DNA of 64,000 nucleotides from Setaria digitata (lineage: Eukaryota; Nematoda; Chromadorea; Rhabditida; Setariidae), in NCBI GenBank assembly GCA_003640385.1, contig RCAB01000004.1, forward strand, positions 496,001 to 560,000, written 5' to 3'. Positions 49,821 through 64,000 of the stretch are shown in pieces. How positions within the stretch are numbered: position 1 is the stretch's first letter; the number at the start of each line of letters is the position of its first letter. The notes under the pieces were generated by a model that saw only the letters and a program-made list of their open reading frames with translations, was not told the origin of the DNA and searched no databases. A program made the position numbers and the translations under genes.

Positions 49821-52497
49821 ATGGAACAGCAGAAAATACAGTATATCCTCGGGTCGCTTACGAATCCGATTGAGTTGCGCAAGAAATTAATTCCACTAGT
49901 GGAAGAATGCGGGAAGTTATCTGAAGAGGATGAACTCGGATGGGCTTTACTTGCTAAATTAATTTATGCTTGTGATCAAGAGATGTTGAAAACAATTTCA
50001 TCTAGAATTCAGGTACAGGGTTGTTTTTCTCGCGGTTTCTGTTTATTTTTTCATATACTGGGAAAGAATTGGTAAATCGTTTTATTATTGCTAAGTACAG
50101 AAATTAGGGACTAACGAAAACTGCTTTTTTTATTGTCGATTTTCTTAGAAAAGACTGATCGCTTCCACCAGACGGGCGATCACGGTCCCATTGCTCCACT
50201 TTATCCGTTCATTCCTTGTTTCTTTTTCGTGGATCAAAGATTTCAATGAACAAGCTTTGGCATCGCTCTGTTCACGTGCTGTGGATTTCAATGTTGAAAA
50301 TTCGTCAGAAAGCATTACAAGGTATTTTAGCTTAATTTGATTTGAATTGTAATATGATTTCCTTAATCAGGATTTTATGTTCATTAAAAGATGGGATGTC
50401 AAATTTCTTAAATAACGATTAAAATGCTAAAGTTTTTCTTAGTTCCTCTCGATCGTAGAAGCGAACTGGATTGTAGGCCTTTATGTATTATGTTTTATGC
50501 TGCCTCAGTTATTCAGAAGAATTGTCTTCATTATATAATAAATCGAGAAGTGTATTTTATTTGCTTTCAATTTAGAGTTATTTAGTGAATTGATTTCTAA
50601 CATATTTGTTGTCATTTGAGCATAAGTTTTATTTCGCCATTTACAGTTATATGTTTCTTTTTTAGGCTTACTTCTAATGTATACGCACTATGGGCAGGAA
50701 CAAAGTATGATTACATCCTGATAAAGACGCTGAAAAATCTGCTAAATAATACAGTTGGTGAAGAAAAGGTTGGAAGTGAAAATGTACTACTTCATTTCAA
50801 GACAGCTGTACACCGATGTCTTCCGCAGTTTGTTTTTGCAATATTTAGCTTGCATACTGAAGTAATGGGAAGATGTTCACCAGGTATTATATTTTATCAG
50901 AGTTTTGCTAAGCGCATAAGCACACTTGTAGGAACCAGTGTTTGTTCGAAACTTCCCATAAAGGCTGCAATAGTTCATATTTTCATTTTGAATGCAGTGC
51001 AGTTATGAAAGAAATCATTCCGGTCCGTTTAGTTTTTATAAGCAATTCAAATAGATGTCTCAGTAATCAGTTTAGTATTTATTAAACACTGAAGCTAAGC
51101 GACAGATAACTTATGGGTGTGGGTGCAGTTTTTCTATGAAATATGTTTTATTGGCACTTGCTCTGATTTCCAGGCGACGAAATTGCCATTAATGAGTGGT
51201 TGGATATCGCACGTGACGCAGCAGCTGTTGTTGATGTCGAGAAAAGAAATTCTATTTTCCGATGGTTAAAAACCTTCCTATTAAAAGCTGGAAGCTGTGC
51301 ATATTTTGCTCTCCAGAAAATTTCTTCATTTATCAATGACTTCTCTCATCCAAGTGAAGCTTATTATGAAGCTGTAAAAGAATATGTTCGGTTGGGACCG
51401 AGCTTAAGTATCAGTGCTCTATTTAGAGCTCTTATTCGTTCTGCCAGATATCATCTAAACTCGCAGGTGGGGGCATGTATGTGTATTGTGGTATTTTATT
51501 TTTAAATGTTATGAATTTTTCTAGTGTGAAATATTTTGCATGGTTTTTCCTAAAAACTATTTTTGGTAGCTTTTATATTGCCATTTTCAATTTTAGGAAT
51601 ACGGGAAGGAGTATGCTGAGGCGCTGGGTGCAATGTTGGAAGTGAGACCGTATCTGCTTGATATTCAGGATGTGATAGAGTTGCAACAGATAGTTTGTGA
51701 AGAAGCTTTCCAAAATAGAAATTGTAGGCCGGCGCTCTCATTACTGAACTCGTTATTAGTTATGAACAGTGAATTGGTGCCATCTCCTATTCAGGTTATT
51801 TTAGAAGTGGCTTTATTTTCATTTTCACATGTTTAATAAATCCGTCACTCATTTGCAGATTGCACAAAGCATCTTCAATGCTTGCGAAAGTTGGTGTGAT
51901 GAGGTACGTCTGGGACGGGCGTTGTGTTCTTCCATTTCACGACCTCGTATTCAGACAATCATTCTCCAAGAGGATTTGCTGAAGAAGCTGAGTGATACTG
52001 TTATGAGGAAGCGTCAGATATATCCCGACAATTCTCAAGATACGTCCAGGATTGTTACGCAAGAGAATCTGACAGAACAGTCATATACTGGTGATGTTAA
52101 TAATGGATTTTATAAGGATAGTGTTATGGAAAATTCTCGGATACAAATCGCGGACGTAAGGAAACGAGAATATCGACCAAGGAAAAAGAAAATCTTGAAG
52201 CGTATGCGTGTGCTAAATGATTCCGAAAATGGTGGGGAAATTGTTCCTCCCAGGACTGAAAATTCCCTACCCTTGGAAACAGTAGGGGTGATGAATGATG
52301 AAAAAATTCCTACGAAAGCTGGAAACTCTTTATTGGAGCAAAAGGAATTACAGATCACTGCTATATTGGAAGATGCTGCATTAGTGAAATCTAATTCTAA
52401 TTTAGATTATGGAGTTATGATTTCTGATGAACAATCTCTTGACCATGAATTAACTGTACAGCAAATGATGACCGATTTTGTGCCTAGCTGGAAATAG
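49821..52497 (+). CDS. Unrecognised 570-aa helical protein with basic nuclear-type signal
   Basis: Six exons (49821-50012, 50149-50321, 50666-50883, 51174-51466, 51597-51794, 51859-52497) join in phase to 570 aa. The first 390 residues look all-helical and leucine-rich (PIELRKKLIPLVEECGKL, FNEQALASLCSRAVDF, GPSLSISALFRALIRSA), suggesting ARM/HEAT-like repeats. Then comes a low-complexity tail with a strong basic cluster (YRPRKKKILKRMR) near residue 490, a candidate nuclear localisation signal, and an acidic end closing MMTDFVPSWK. I do not recognise the family; a divergent nuclear scaffold (for example a PELP1/Rix1-like ribosome-biogenesis factor) is a guess. The ATG two bases after an acceptor supports the start. 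Confidence 0.72.
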
Positions 52498-55287
<2,790 letters not shown>

Positions 55288-56192
55288 TTATTAGCAAAGA
55301 TTTTGACCCGTTCCACTTAACTATAATAAGTCTCGTCTTCTTTCTGCTGTTAGGAAAACTTCATTTTGTTAAATCATTTTGCTATAACGCAACATTACAC
55401 ATTAGCTCTACCGCCTGGTTCATTTTTTGTTGAAGGAATGGATTTTTTTTTTTCGCAGTTCTTTTATATTAATTGTCTTATATTAATTACTGCTGTTTAA
55501 TGTGATTTTCATGTTTTCTGGATTCGTTCACAGATAATTAGGGTGTAGTGGAATAGTGTAAACCTTCGGTTCATTGTCAAAAATTATCTGAAATGGATTG
55601 GTTTTTGATCACTCAAAATTTAATTGATTTCATCTAGTAAAAAGGCGTTAATGCATGCAATCAGAACTTGGCATTTACTTGGATATCCTGTGTAACCCTT
55701 AAGATATGTTGAAACAATAAAGTTCCATGAACTTTGTTTTCACTCTTTTTGATATAGTTTTGATACGGTTCCGAATTTTACCTTTTAAAGAAACTTAATT
55801 TTTTTTTAAAGTCTTTTTAAATTACTTTATTTTTGAAAAAAAAATCTTAAATTTTTTTCAGAAAAACCATCTCTTTCATTGTTCTCTACTGCAGGTAGAC
55901 TTTTCTCCAGGGTTCGGTGAAATGGAGGAATGTTCTTCCAAAAAAAAAAAAAAAATTGCTGTTTGCTTTAATTGTCTTAGTGGTCTAAGTAATTCATCTT
56001 AGCATCCATTAGTTTACTTGCTGTAGTTGACTTTGATAATATCCAGTGAATATGTATATCTGTTAATTCATAAATCATTTTTTATTAGATTTATGCTAGC
56101 TTCTTTCTTGTATTATGCTCTTATATTAAAATTTTCATAAGCTCTGACCAAAATAGAGTTTATGACAGCTTATCCGTTGTGGTCATTTAGTA
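55288..56192. other. Intergenic interval
   Basis: gale-1 3' flank and eEFSec 5' flank. Several A/T homopolymers; no exon supported. CATTTAG ending at 56190, two bases before the next ATG, is a likely trans-splice acceptor. Confidence 0.55.
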
Positions 56193-58825
56193 ATGCCTAA
56201 AGTTCAACCTCTGAATTTTAGGTCAAGATCTGATTTCGATTAAAATTAGAAAAGTAATCGAGAAAGGTGAGCCTGCACACAATGATTGGTTCTTCTGTTG
56301 AGAGATGTTTTGATAGCATATGTTTACTATCATAATTCGAATATCTGATTAGATACAAACAGGCTGGCAGCATCAAAGTCGTTGAATGTTGGTGTCCTAG
56401 GACATGTAGACTGTGGAAAAACAACTTTGGCTAGGGCGCTATCTACAGTGGGTTCAACTGCTGCATTCGACAGGCATGCCAAAGTCCCCAATCTTCGGGC
56501 TAATACAATTGATCTTGGCTATTCGACATTGACTATCGATGATGCAATAATCGCTTTGGTTGATTGTCCTGGTCATGCATCATTAATTAGGTACTACTTA
56601 TTCATTTTGTTTCGAGTTTTCGAGAACATAAGTGACGTCCAAGGAATTCAGACATTTGTTGGTTTTGAGATGAATATTAAACAATTAATATATTGAAATG
56701 TCTTGGAAGCAACTGTTTTAATGTTTTCATTCTTTATAGATCGGTGCTAGCAGCTTCATCGGTGTTTGATATGGCAATTGTTGTAGTGAACAGTGTCAAA
56801 GGAGTCGAACAGCAAACTGCGGAACATCTCCTTCTTGTGTCCTTGTTATGTCCGGACCATGTTATCATTGTCATTAATAAGGTTACCGTTAAAGTCGGAG
56901 GAATTGAATATATGAAAATATGAAAATATATGAATATATATATGTATAAAAATATAAAAAATATATGAATCAGGAGCTATAAGCAGTATCATGGAATTAG
57001 GATTTGAAAGTTGATTTCATTTTCACGTAACTAGGATTATTTTCTCCAATAAATTAGAGACGAGAAAATACTGAATTGATGTCAAATGACACTCTTTTTT
57101 AGAAATTCCTTCATCTTCATTAAATTAAAATTAAAAAAAATTGTAAATTGTTTTGCAGAGAAGTTTCCATACTCTCTGTTTTAGATTGATTTAATAGACG
57201 AGAAAACGCTGGCACAGATGACAAGACGTTGCAGGAAAGTGGCATCTAATTTAAACATAAACTCAGAGCTGCAAATTGTGCCAGTATCATTAACCCTGCA
57301 CAAGGAAAAAGCAGTAGTGGCGATAACGAATGCTTTGCGATCAGCTCTTTACACACCTCAGCGACTTTCTTCTGGTCATTTCGTCATGTTTGTTGATCAC
57401 TGTTTCCCTGTTAAAGGCAAGGGCACCGTTATGACAGGCACTGTTGTCGATGGGATGTGTAGGTAGATTTTTTTCTTTTGGCTCATACATGTTTCGTTAA
57501 CTTTTTAGATGATTCCCTTTCATTTCTGTACCTTAAATATAGTAAATAGCCGAAAATATTGATCTTTGCGGTTGATACGGCAAACATGGCTACACATCAA
57601 TTTTCGAAGGAGAGTTCTTGATGTGTGTAGAAATTCATTTTATGTTTATGAGCAATGCAAATCTGTGTTTCCTTTATTTTAATTTGATATATTACTCTTT
57701 ATATTTAGAGAAAGTTAGTGGTCAACATTTCTATCTTTATTCATCTGAACATTCGCATATTCTAGGAAGAACAGCCTGAATCAGTGTGTTTCCTTTATTT
57801 TAGTTTGATGGCTTGGATACCCAACAAATTTGAGATATTAATATGACTTGTTAATCCATTGTTCCATCATCTTAAAACTTGTACGCAAAAGGAATCTTCG
57901 ATTATTGGGAAAGGGAAAGGAAGATAAGCTGAGAGTGCTACTTGTAATTTTCGGAGAAAAATTTTAAAAAAAAAAATTAAAGTATTTCAGTGTCGGGATG
58001 GACGTGGAAATAGGAGCTTTGCAAGAAAAACGTAAAATCAAAAGTATGCAACGTTGGAAGGAAGATGTACGTAACGCGGAAATGGGAGATCGAGCAGCTT
58101 TGTTATTTCACAATATTTCTGCTAAAGATATCAATCGGACTGTTATATTTGAACCGGGAACATTGCGTTGTGTGAAGTTCTTGTTGGTTAGCGTGAATCG
58201 AATAGTATATTTTACAGGAGTTCTTTACCAGGGTTCCAAATTGCACATTTCAACTGGTTTTGATACTGTCATAGGACAGTGTCACTTCTTAGCTCCAGCA
58301 CTTCCTGGAGAGAGCGATCAATATGAAATAAGGGAAGAACTGGAAGATACTGTGAAGTTTGCCATACTTAACCTAGAACGATTTATATACACAAAAGAGA
58401 ATAGCTTCTTTATTGCTTCCAAGCTAGACCATCAAGGTAAAGGCTGTCGGTTTGTCTTCCATGGGAGATTTTTAAAGTTACTTGATGGCAATAAACAGAT
58501 CTGTCGATTTCGGCGGAAGAAGAAGGTAGGCAAAATTGAACGAATCGAAAATGAACGAAGTGTAATTTGTAGTGGTCTTTTCAAGAAGGAAACGAATATT
58601 GGTATATATTGTAACATGAATGTTTATCTGTCTACTGGTGAGGTAGGGCGCTTGGAATCTGCATTCGGAAAAAATGGAAAAGTTAGGATATCATTTCAGG
58701 AGGAGTTATCAGAAAGTACGAAGAATGCTTGTAGTAATGGATCAGAAGTACAAGTTACACTTTACATTAAAAAATTTTTAGATAGTGGAAAAATCGAATG
58801 TTGTTCACCATGTTCCACCATCTAA
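56193..58825 (+). CDS. selb-1: Selenocysteine-specific elongation factor eEFSec
   Basis: Five exons (56193-56221, 56363-56590, 56740-56881, 57185-57462, 57991-58825) give about 503 aa, shorter than human EEFSEC (596). The GTPase domain has GHVDCGKTT (G1), DCPGHASLIR (G3) and NKID (G4, split by an intron). Domain II/III marks are VDHCFPVKGKGTVMTGT and the SMQRW segment; domain IV has GLFKKETNI and LSTGEVGRLESAFGKNGKV, typical of the eEFSec C-terminus. It delivers Sec-tRNA(Sec) to the ribosome at SECIS-guided UGA codons. The usual RGIT of the switch I region reads RANT here. The first exon (MPKVQPLNF) was chosen because it joins in phase to the G1 exon, which has no ATG of its own, and follows an acceptor; it is the least certain part. 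Confidence 0.9.
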
Positions 58826-59085
58826 GAATTTCCATTTGTTAAATTTCTGAAGTCCCACTAATTTTAATTACCGCATATATGTCAAACTTCTGTTGTATTC
58901 GTTCGGCTTCTAATAATCTTTTGAATGATACTATGGTTTATTGTGTTATAAAAATTTGCGAAAGAGCTTCTTGTATGTGTTCTCATGTATCGATACTGTG
59001 CATTAGAAATCGTTATTCTGCCAATTTTCCTAACCTTTCGTATCATTTGGCTGGATGCTACTATCTTTTCTTAACCAATTTCAGA

Positions 59086-60447
59086 ATGGACTGCATATTA
59101 AAGTGCCCAATTCGTCTCACTTCAAGTCAACGGACTGCAGTTCTGTGGAATTTTTCACGTTATGAAAGCAGCCAAACATCAAGTTTTATTGGTCAACCTC
59201 ATAAGTCAGTGGACATGATTATGCGTACTAAAACAAGAAATAAAGGGAAAGGATATGTAGAAATCATAAAAGGAGTAGCAGAAAGTCCATTTAATAGGAG
59301 AGGAGCTGCATTTGTAGGAAAGGGGTATATCGAGATCGGAAGAAAGACAAGAAAAATGGAACGAGATTGTAATACGAAGACACTGATCGACATGCGCGAG
59401 GATATTGAGAAATTAGCCAAAAAATTGTATAGATTAAGGGCGAATGAAAAAGAACAGCTAAAAAACTCTCCGGAATTAGAGATCGATCAACAGGAATCTA
59501 CACATCAAGAACTTGAATTAAGCTCATACGTCGATGGTCCTGTTGAGCATCTTTCATTTACCGTCCGAACTCCGGATCGACGACTTCTTCTCAAGAAATT
59601 CACCGGTATTACTGTTTCTAGGTTTGTATATTTATTTAAAAATTAAGTACAAAATGATCGAGGTATTTTCTAGTTGATTATAATGAATTTTGCGATTTCC
59701 TAAAATTAATGACTCCTTCTTCGCAAATTTGTGTATCAAAAACCAAACTAAGTATTGATTAATATTAAGGAGTGAAACGCTTCAAATTCAAACTGTTCAG
59801 GATACTGAATGCAACAACATTGTGTTGTTTAACTACAGAAAACGTATATTTCTCTGAATATTTTTCTTTTTGTTTCAGATTTGTATTAACTTTTTATGCA
59901 AAATATTGGATAGATTTCATTTCAGGAATATTTTAGAAATGTTACGGGATCGCAAGGTGCGTGTCAATGAGATCGTTATTTATGATTTCGCAATTGTTGT
60001 AAGCTTTCTCTAAAATGTATTGCATACATAAATTAAATTTATTCCGTACAGTTGTGCAATTGGTTAATCTGCAGTTTTTTTTTTTCTTTCTTTTTTTTTC
60101 TCACTAAGCTCATCATTATCAGGAAAGCATTGGGGTATCCCTACTCTATATTTTTATGGAATTGAAAAGAAGGAAATAAAACTTGTAAATCCATTAGTTA
60201 CAAAAAATGAGCCAGAAAGTACTCAGCTATTTTTCAGTGTAAGTCGATGGATACAGTAGATGTCTGGAAAGGAATACTAGAAGATAATCCAGCATTTGCT
60301 CGAGTAGATCGTTTTCAAATCCTTCACATGTTACGTTCTTCATGTTGCCAGCATTTTACCATCCATGCTATAGTTCTGAGAGATTTTTTGGTCGAGAACT
60401 GGATACCATGGGAAACACCAAAATTCGGACGTTATGAAGTAAATTAG
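59086..60447 (+). CDS. Unrecognised 291-aa protein downstream of eEFSec
   Basis: Four exons (59086-59621, 59926-59998, 60128-60184, 60238-60447) join in phase to 291 aa; the last intron is only 53 nt. The ATG lies one base after ACCAATTTCAG (ending 59084), 260 bp behind the eEFSec stop on the same strand, the spacing of a downstream operon gene. The protein is basic in its first half (many Lys/Arg, RTKTRNKGKGYVEIIKG, FVGKGYIEIGRK), with a Glu/Gln-rich middle and an aromatic C-terminal half (HWGIPTLYFYGIEKK, FLVENWIPWETPKFGRY). No signal peptide or TM helix is evident. I do not recognise a family; no link to selenoprotein synthesis can be claimed from sequence alone. Confidence 0.65.
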
Positions 60448-63400
60448 GCTGTACTTACCTTAACCTTACTTTTTATTTTTATCTTTTTATCCTCTCTAAA
60501 AGTGTCATTAGTATTGTTTCTTCTTCTATGATAGTGTATTCCATGTTTGGAGGTTTTAGAGTTAGATCTCAGAACAACTTTTTCTAACTGTCCTTCAACT
60601 TAGGTAAACTTAAGAACGTTAGTTTAGAAAAGAATTCTGTATGTCTGCGTCATTCTTTAGTTTCTTAATACTGAAAATAAGTGAAAACTGCGTTTCAGAG
60701 GTTTCTAATATGAGAATCAGTTCTTTGATTTTGCGAGGATTTTCATGAATTGGATACATAATCTTTGAATGTAGAGACACAGTAAAAAGTGAAGGGAAAA
60801 TTAGAAAGTCTAATTTGGTTAGGTTTTGCATTGATATGGACAAATAATTTTATGGTATTGAAGATTTTTAAAAGCGATTGTTTGTATGAAAGTAAATGTC
60901 CCAGGTTCATTTCTTCAAAAAAATGTTAATTTTCCGTGCAATACCCCCATAATTTTCCCTTTACCCTTCAATTATAATACGAAATTGTGACGCTATAAGT
61001 CTAGAACCAAAGTTTTGTTTAGATTTACTCCTAATTTCATTTTGATTAAACAAGCCAGCTCCACTAATCCTTGTTTTGCATCAAATGTGATAGTATAAAG
61101 ATAATACCAAACTTGAAACTTTTTTAAAATGTGATCAGAAATTCAAGACATCGAAATTATGCGGTTTAAATTATGTGTGTTATGGAAATATTACAAAAAT
61201 TTTTCTTTTTAGGCACTTTTAAGCACTACTGTACTTTTGAAGAATTAATAAATTGTGGATTCGCAAAGCTATTAAATTTAAACTTTTCTTTCAATATCAG
61301 CTTTTTCAGACTTGAAGATTCATTAGAAGCTTGAATATTATGGAAAGTGAATAGGAGAAACTTATATTGTACTAGAGCTGTCGTGGAGAGAAATAAAATA
61401 TGCAAAATATAGAAATATGAAAGATGATTCTGTTGTGTAGTGTGTTAATATTTTTATTCAACATTTTCCAGAATTCTTCACATTTTTCTTATATAAGCCG
61501 AAGAAATGTTTTAAGAGGCAAGATAAACTTTTTAGAATAATAAACACAGGAACTGGGTTTCTTAATGCGTGGAATAGAATTCTATGTTTTCCTTTTTTTT
61601 CTAATAACAAGTCGCAGATAGAAAGCGATTATTACAGCTGACATAAAATCACGAAATTTCATGCTGAAAAAAAAGTTGGTTATGCGTAATTGCCGTTATT
61701 CCCGTGGCATTTATTTATTCTGGAATTTCTGTAGTATTTCATTACCTTCATCCAATTTTATCAGCATCAACCAATTAGTTATATAAATTTAGTCGAACAG
61801 TTAGCATTGGGCTGGATTGGATTAATGGACTTATTGCAAAAGTAACATTTTTCTTGCTTTAGAGCAGTTAAGAAGTTTTAATTTCATTGATATGAGGAGC
61901 TAACATGGTTTGGTAGTGGGAAGTTGCCCACTTCCTTTATTTTGCAGATTGCCCCCATAATAATGAAGAATGCCTGAGAAAATGAACCTTTACAAAATTT
62001 CAAATTTACCCTCGTCTGAAATTTTATTCTTTTAGCTTGTCTTCTTATCATTCCATATGTTTTGCACGAAAAACTACCTTTTCAGAGAGAGGTTTAATAT
62101 TTAGTGTTGTATAAACTCCAGTAGCATCAAAACTTCACTGAGAAACGATGCTAATTTTATAATTAATATATGATATTCACTTTAATTGTGCAACTGGAAG
62201 AGCGGCACGGTAAGATCTTTCAGTTAAATGCTACTTCCATCTCATTAATGTACGATACTCGTAATTGAAAGAAAGTTGGACTGGGAGAAACATCTGAGAA
62301 AGATGTTGCACTGGGAAGTGAAAGCTAACTGCAATCAGAAGAAAAATTTGCCGTCAGCGAAACATTTGGTGAAATCCATCCGCTAAAACACTTACGAGAG
62401 GTTGTTGTCACCTGTTATTTTCATTTACATGGTATGATGAAAGGCAATAAAAAAGGAAAGTAAAGAGTGCTTTTTAATTTACTATGGAAAATCAGTGAAT
62501 AAAGAAAACAGAACTGGTGGAAGATACTGGAAAAACTTATTAAAATGGCTGCGCCATGTCTGGCACATCAGACTATAAAAAATCAGTTAATTTGCTAGTG
62601 CTAAAGACTAAATGGAAAGACCGGCAAAGTTAAAAAAAAAAAAATGTATTTCGTCTCCACGAACTTTGGAGTAAATGCAAACTTTCACAACAGTCTAAGC
62701 AAAACAGAGGAAGATCGTGTTCAGAAATCGCTATCCACCTTTTTAATGTAGCTTAGGAATTTCACTGATAAACAACTACATTAATCATTTTGGTTTTCTG
62801 TTCTCCACTTTTTTTTTTTGAAATATAATAATTTCCCCCTTCCACAAAAAAAAGGAAGAAAAGAAGAGATCCTAACTTAACTATCTTTTACAATTTTTTT
62901 CAGTGTATTCCTGAAATCCAGAACTCAAAACACATGAAATGAAAGGAGTAATATTAATTTGTAAAGCCGGCTATAGCTCTTGAAACATGAGATCTTTTTT
63001 GTTAGATTCTATTCAAATATTTTTTTCAAATAGTGGCCAGGAGAGTTTGCAGGTGATCTCAGAAGAGGTGACTTGTACTACCATCACAGTTCGATTCACT
63101 CTGACCTCAGTCTACTAATGAAAACTCCCCAAACATCAGGAAGACCACTATCCAATTTCTACACCACCGAGATCCGAATTAAGATTAATTGTCCATGATG
63201 GCCGAACCGTGAAACACTCACAGGGAATGGGCGGGTGGTCACTTAGCACTTTCGCCCAATTTGGGTAAGATGTCGTCAGGCTCTTGGGACAAAGACACAG
63301 AGAGTTGGGGGTAATGGAGAACAAGTTTGGGCGAGTTGCGTGTCCTGGTTTTCGGAAAGTCGAACCGAAGGTAGCGCATTTTCCCTCTCGACTCCTGAAG

Positions 63401-63847
63401 CTGACTGTTAAAATGATTGCATCGATCTGTTGTGGTGGACAAGATGTTGTTCGACGCCGAAGAGGTCCATGCCCGTGTAACAGTATAGCTGGAGTTCGAT
63501 AACCAGATCCACGCGTTTTAAATTCATCACACTGTCGTAGTTCTGTTACCTATCTCATTTCTGGGGTTCTTTTCAAGTCGGGCAGTGGGTATCTTTAATG
63601 TATACGGTAGCTTTGCCCTCTGTGGTAAATACATGCATTTGGAATCGATTTATCCTCAGAAATTTTGATAATTCTCTTCCAAACTTCCAAGATGCAGTCT
63701 TACAGGTTTTTAATTCAGATTACATTTTGACTTTCTCCTTCCCCTTGAAGCCTTTCATTTGTATTTTCTTGAATTTATCGTTGTTTGTGCTGAACTATGG
63801 TTCTTGCTGATTTTGAGACCAAAACCATTTATTTGACAGAGTTCAAC
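60448..63847. other. Intergenic interval of 3.4 kb with no supported gene
   Basis: AT-rich DNA with short open frames only. TATTTGACAG ending at 63839, eight bases before the next ATG, is the likely trans-splice acceptor of the SRRM1 gene. A somewhat less AT-rich patch around 63030-63560 may be its promoter. Confidence 0.5.
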
Positions 63848-63961
63848 ATGGCTGATGCAGGCTTTTATCGCGGAACAAGTAGCGAGCAGGACAGTCGATT
63901 CACCGATAAGGAGCGTAAATTACTGAAGCAAATGCGATTCGAAGAAGCTCTTGATGAAAAG
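63848..63961 (+). CDS. rsr-1: SRRM1/SRm160 splicing coactivator, first exon (3' partial)
   Basis: One 38-codon exon from ATG 63848 to a GTAATG donor at 63962. It reads MADAGFYRGTSSEQDSRF then TDKERKLLKQMRFEEALDEK. It matches the SRRM1 N-terminus (DAGFFRGTSAEQD...KLLKQLKFAE), which leads into the PWI RNA-binding domain. SRRM1 is a Ser/Arg-rich nuclear matrix protein that bridges splicing enhancers and snRNPs; C. elegans calls it rsr-1. The PWI domain and RS tail lie beyond the window. Confidence 0.93.
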
Positions 63962-64000
63962 GTAATGTTTCCTCTCCAAGGTAACTTGTACAATACCATC

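Overview
This window reads as nuclear DNA of a nematode, most likely a clade III (filarial-type) parasite. The DNA is AT-rich, genes are cut into many exons of 50-300 nt by introns of roughly 50-900 nt, and most start codons sit a few bases after a splice-acceptor-like AG, as expected for spliced-leader trans-splicing. The orthologues are animal genes with nematode traits, for example a thioredoxin domain on the N-terminus of peptide:N-glycanase and a CaaX-ending B-type lamin. The species itself is an inference.

Layout. 0-5.3 kb: the 3' end of the AP-1 clathrin adaptor mu gene (+), a spliced minus-strand gene for an unrecognised cysteine-rich two-TM protein, and an intron-containing tRNA-Ile(UAU). 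6-17.4 kb: a possible minus-strand membrane-anchor exon, then lamin (lmn-1) and an NHE8-type Na+/H+ exchanger (nhx-8), both +. 17.4-21.1 kb shows no gene I can support. 21.1-34 kb: png-1 (+), a secretory-pathway cyclophilin (-), a small multi-TM protein (-), a PB1-domain MAP2K5-like kinase (+) and a TM2D3-like protein (+).

34-47 kb is a same-strand (-) tandem: sup-17/ADAM10, a small-exon gene of unknown function, mitochondrial ribosomal protein mS27 and BORC subunit 8. The gaps between them are a few hundred bases, so this is a candidate operon. 48.7-64 kb (+): NDUFB7, an unrecognised helical/basic 570-aa protein, UDP-galactose 4-epimerase, the selenocysteine elongation factor eEFSec, an unrecognised gene close behind it (candidate operon), and the first exon of SRRM1/rsr-1 running off the end.

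The genes are mostly housekeeping: nuclear envelope, splicing, endosome/lysosome and Golgi traffic, ER protein quality control, Notch-type shedding, complex I, mitoribosome and Sec decoding. Many of them have C. elegans orthologues that I remember as chromosome I genes, which suggests conserved macrosynteny. I see no transposase, CRISPR array, viral element or bacterial insertion. Exon boundaries were called by eye from GT/GC-AG signals, reading phase and family alignment from memory; none has been tested against transcripts.
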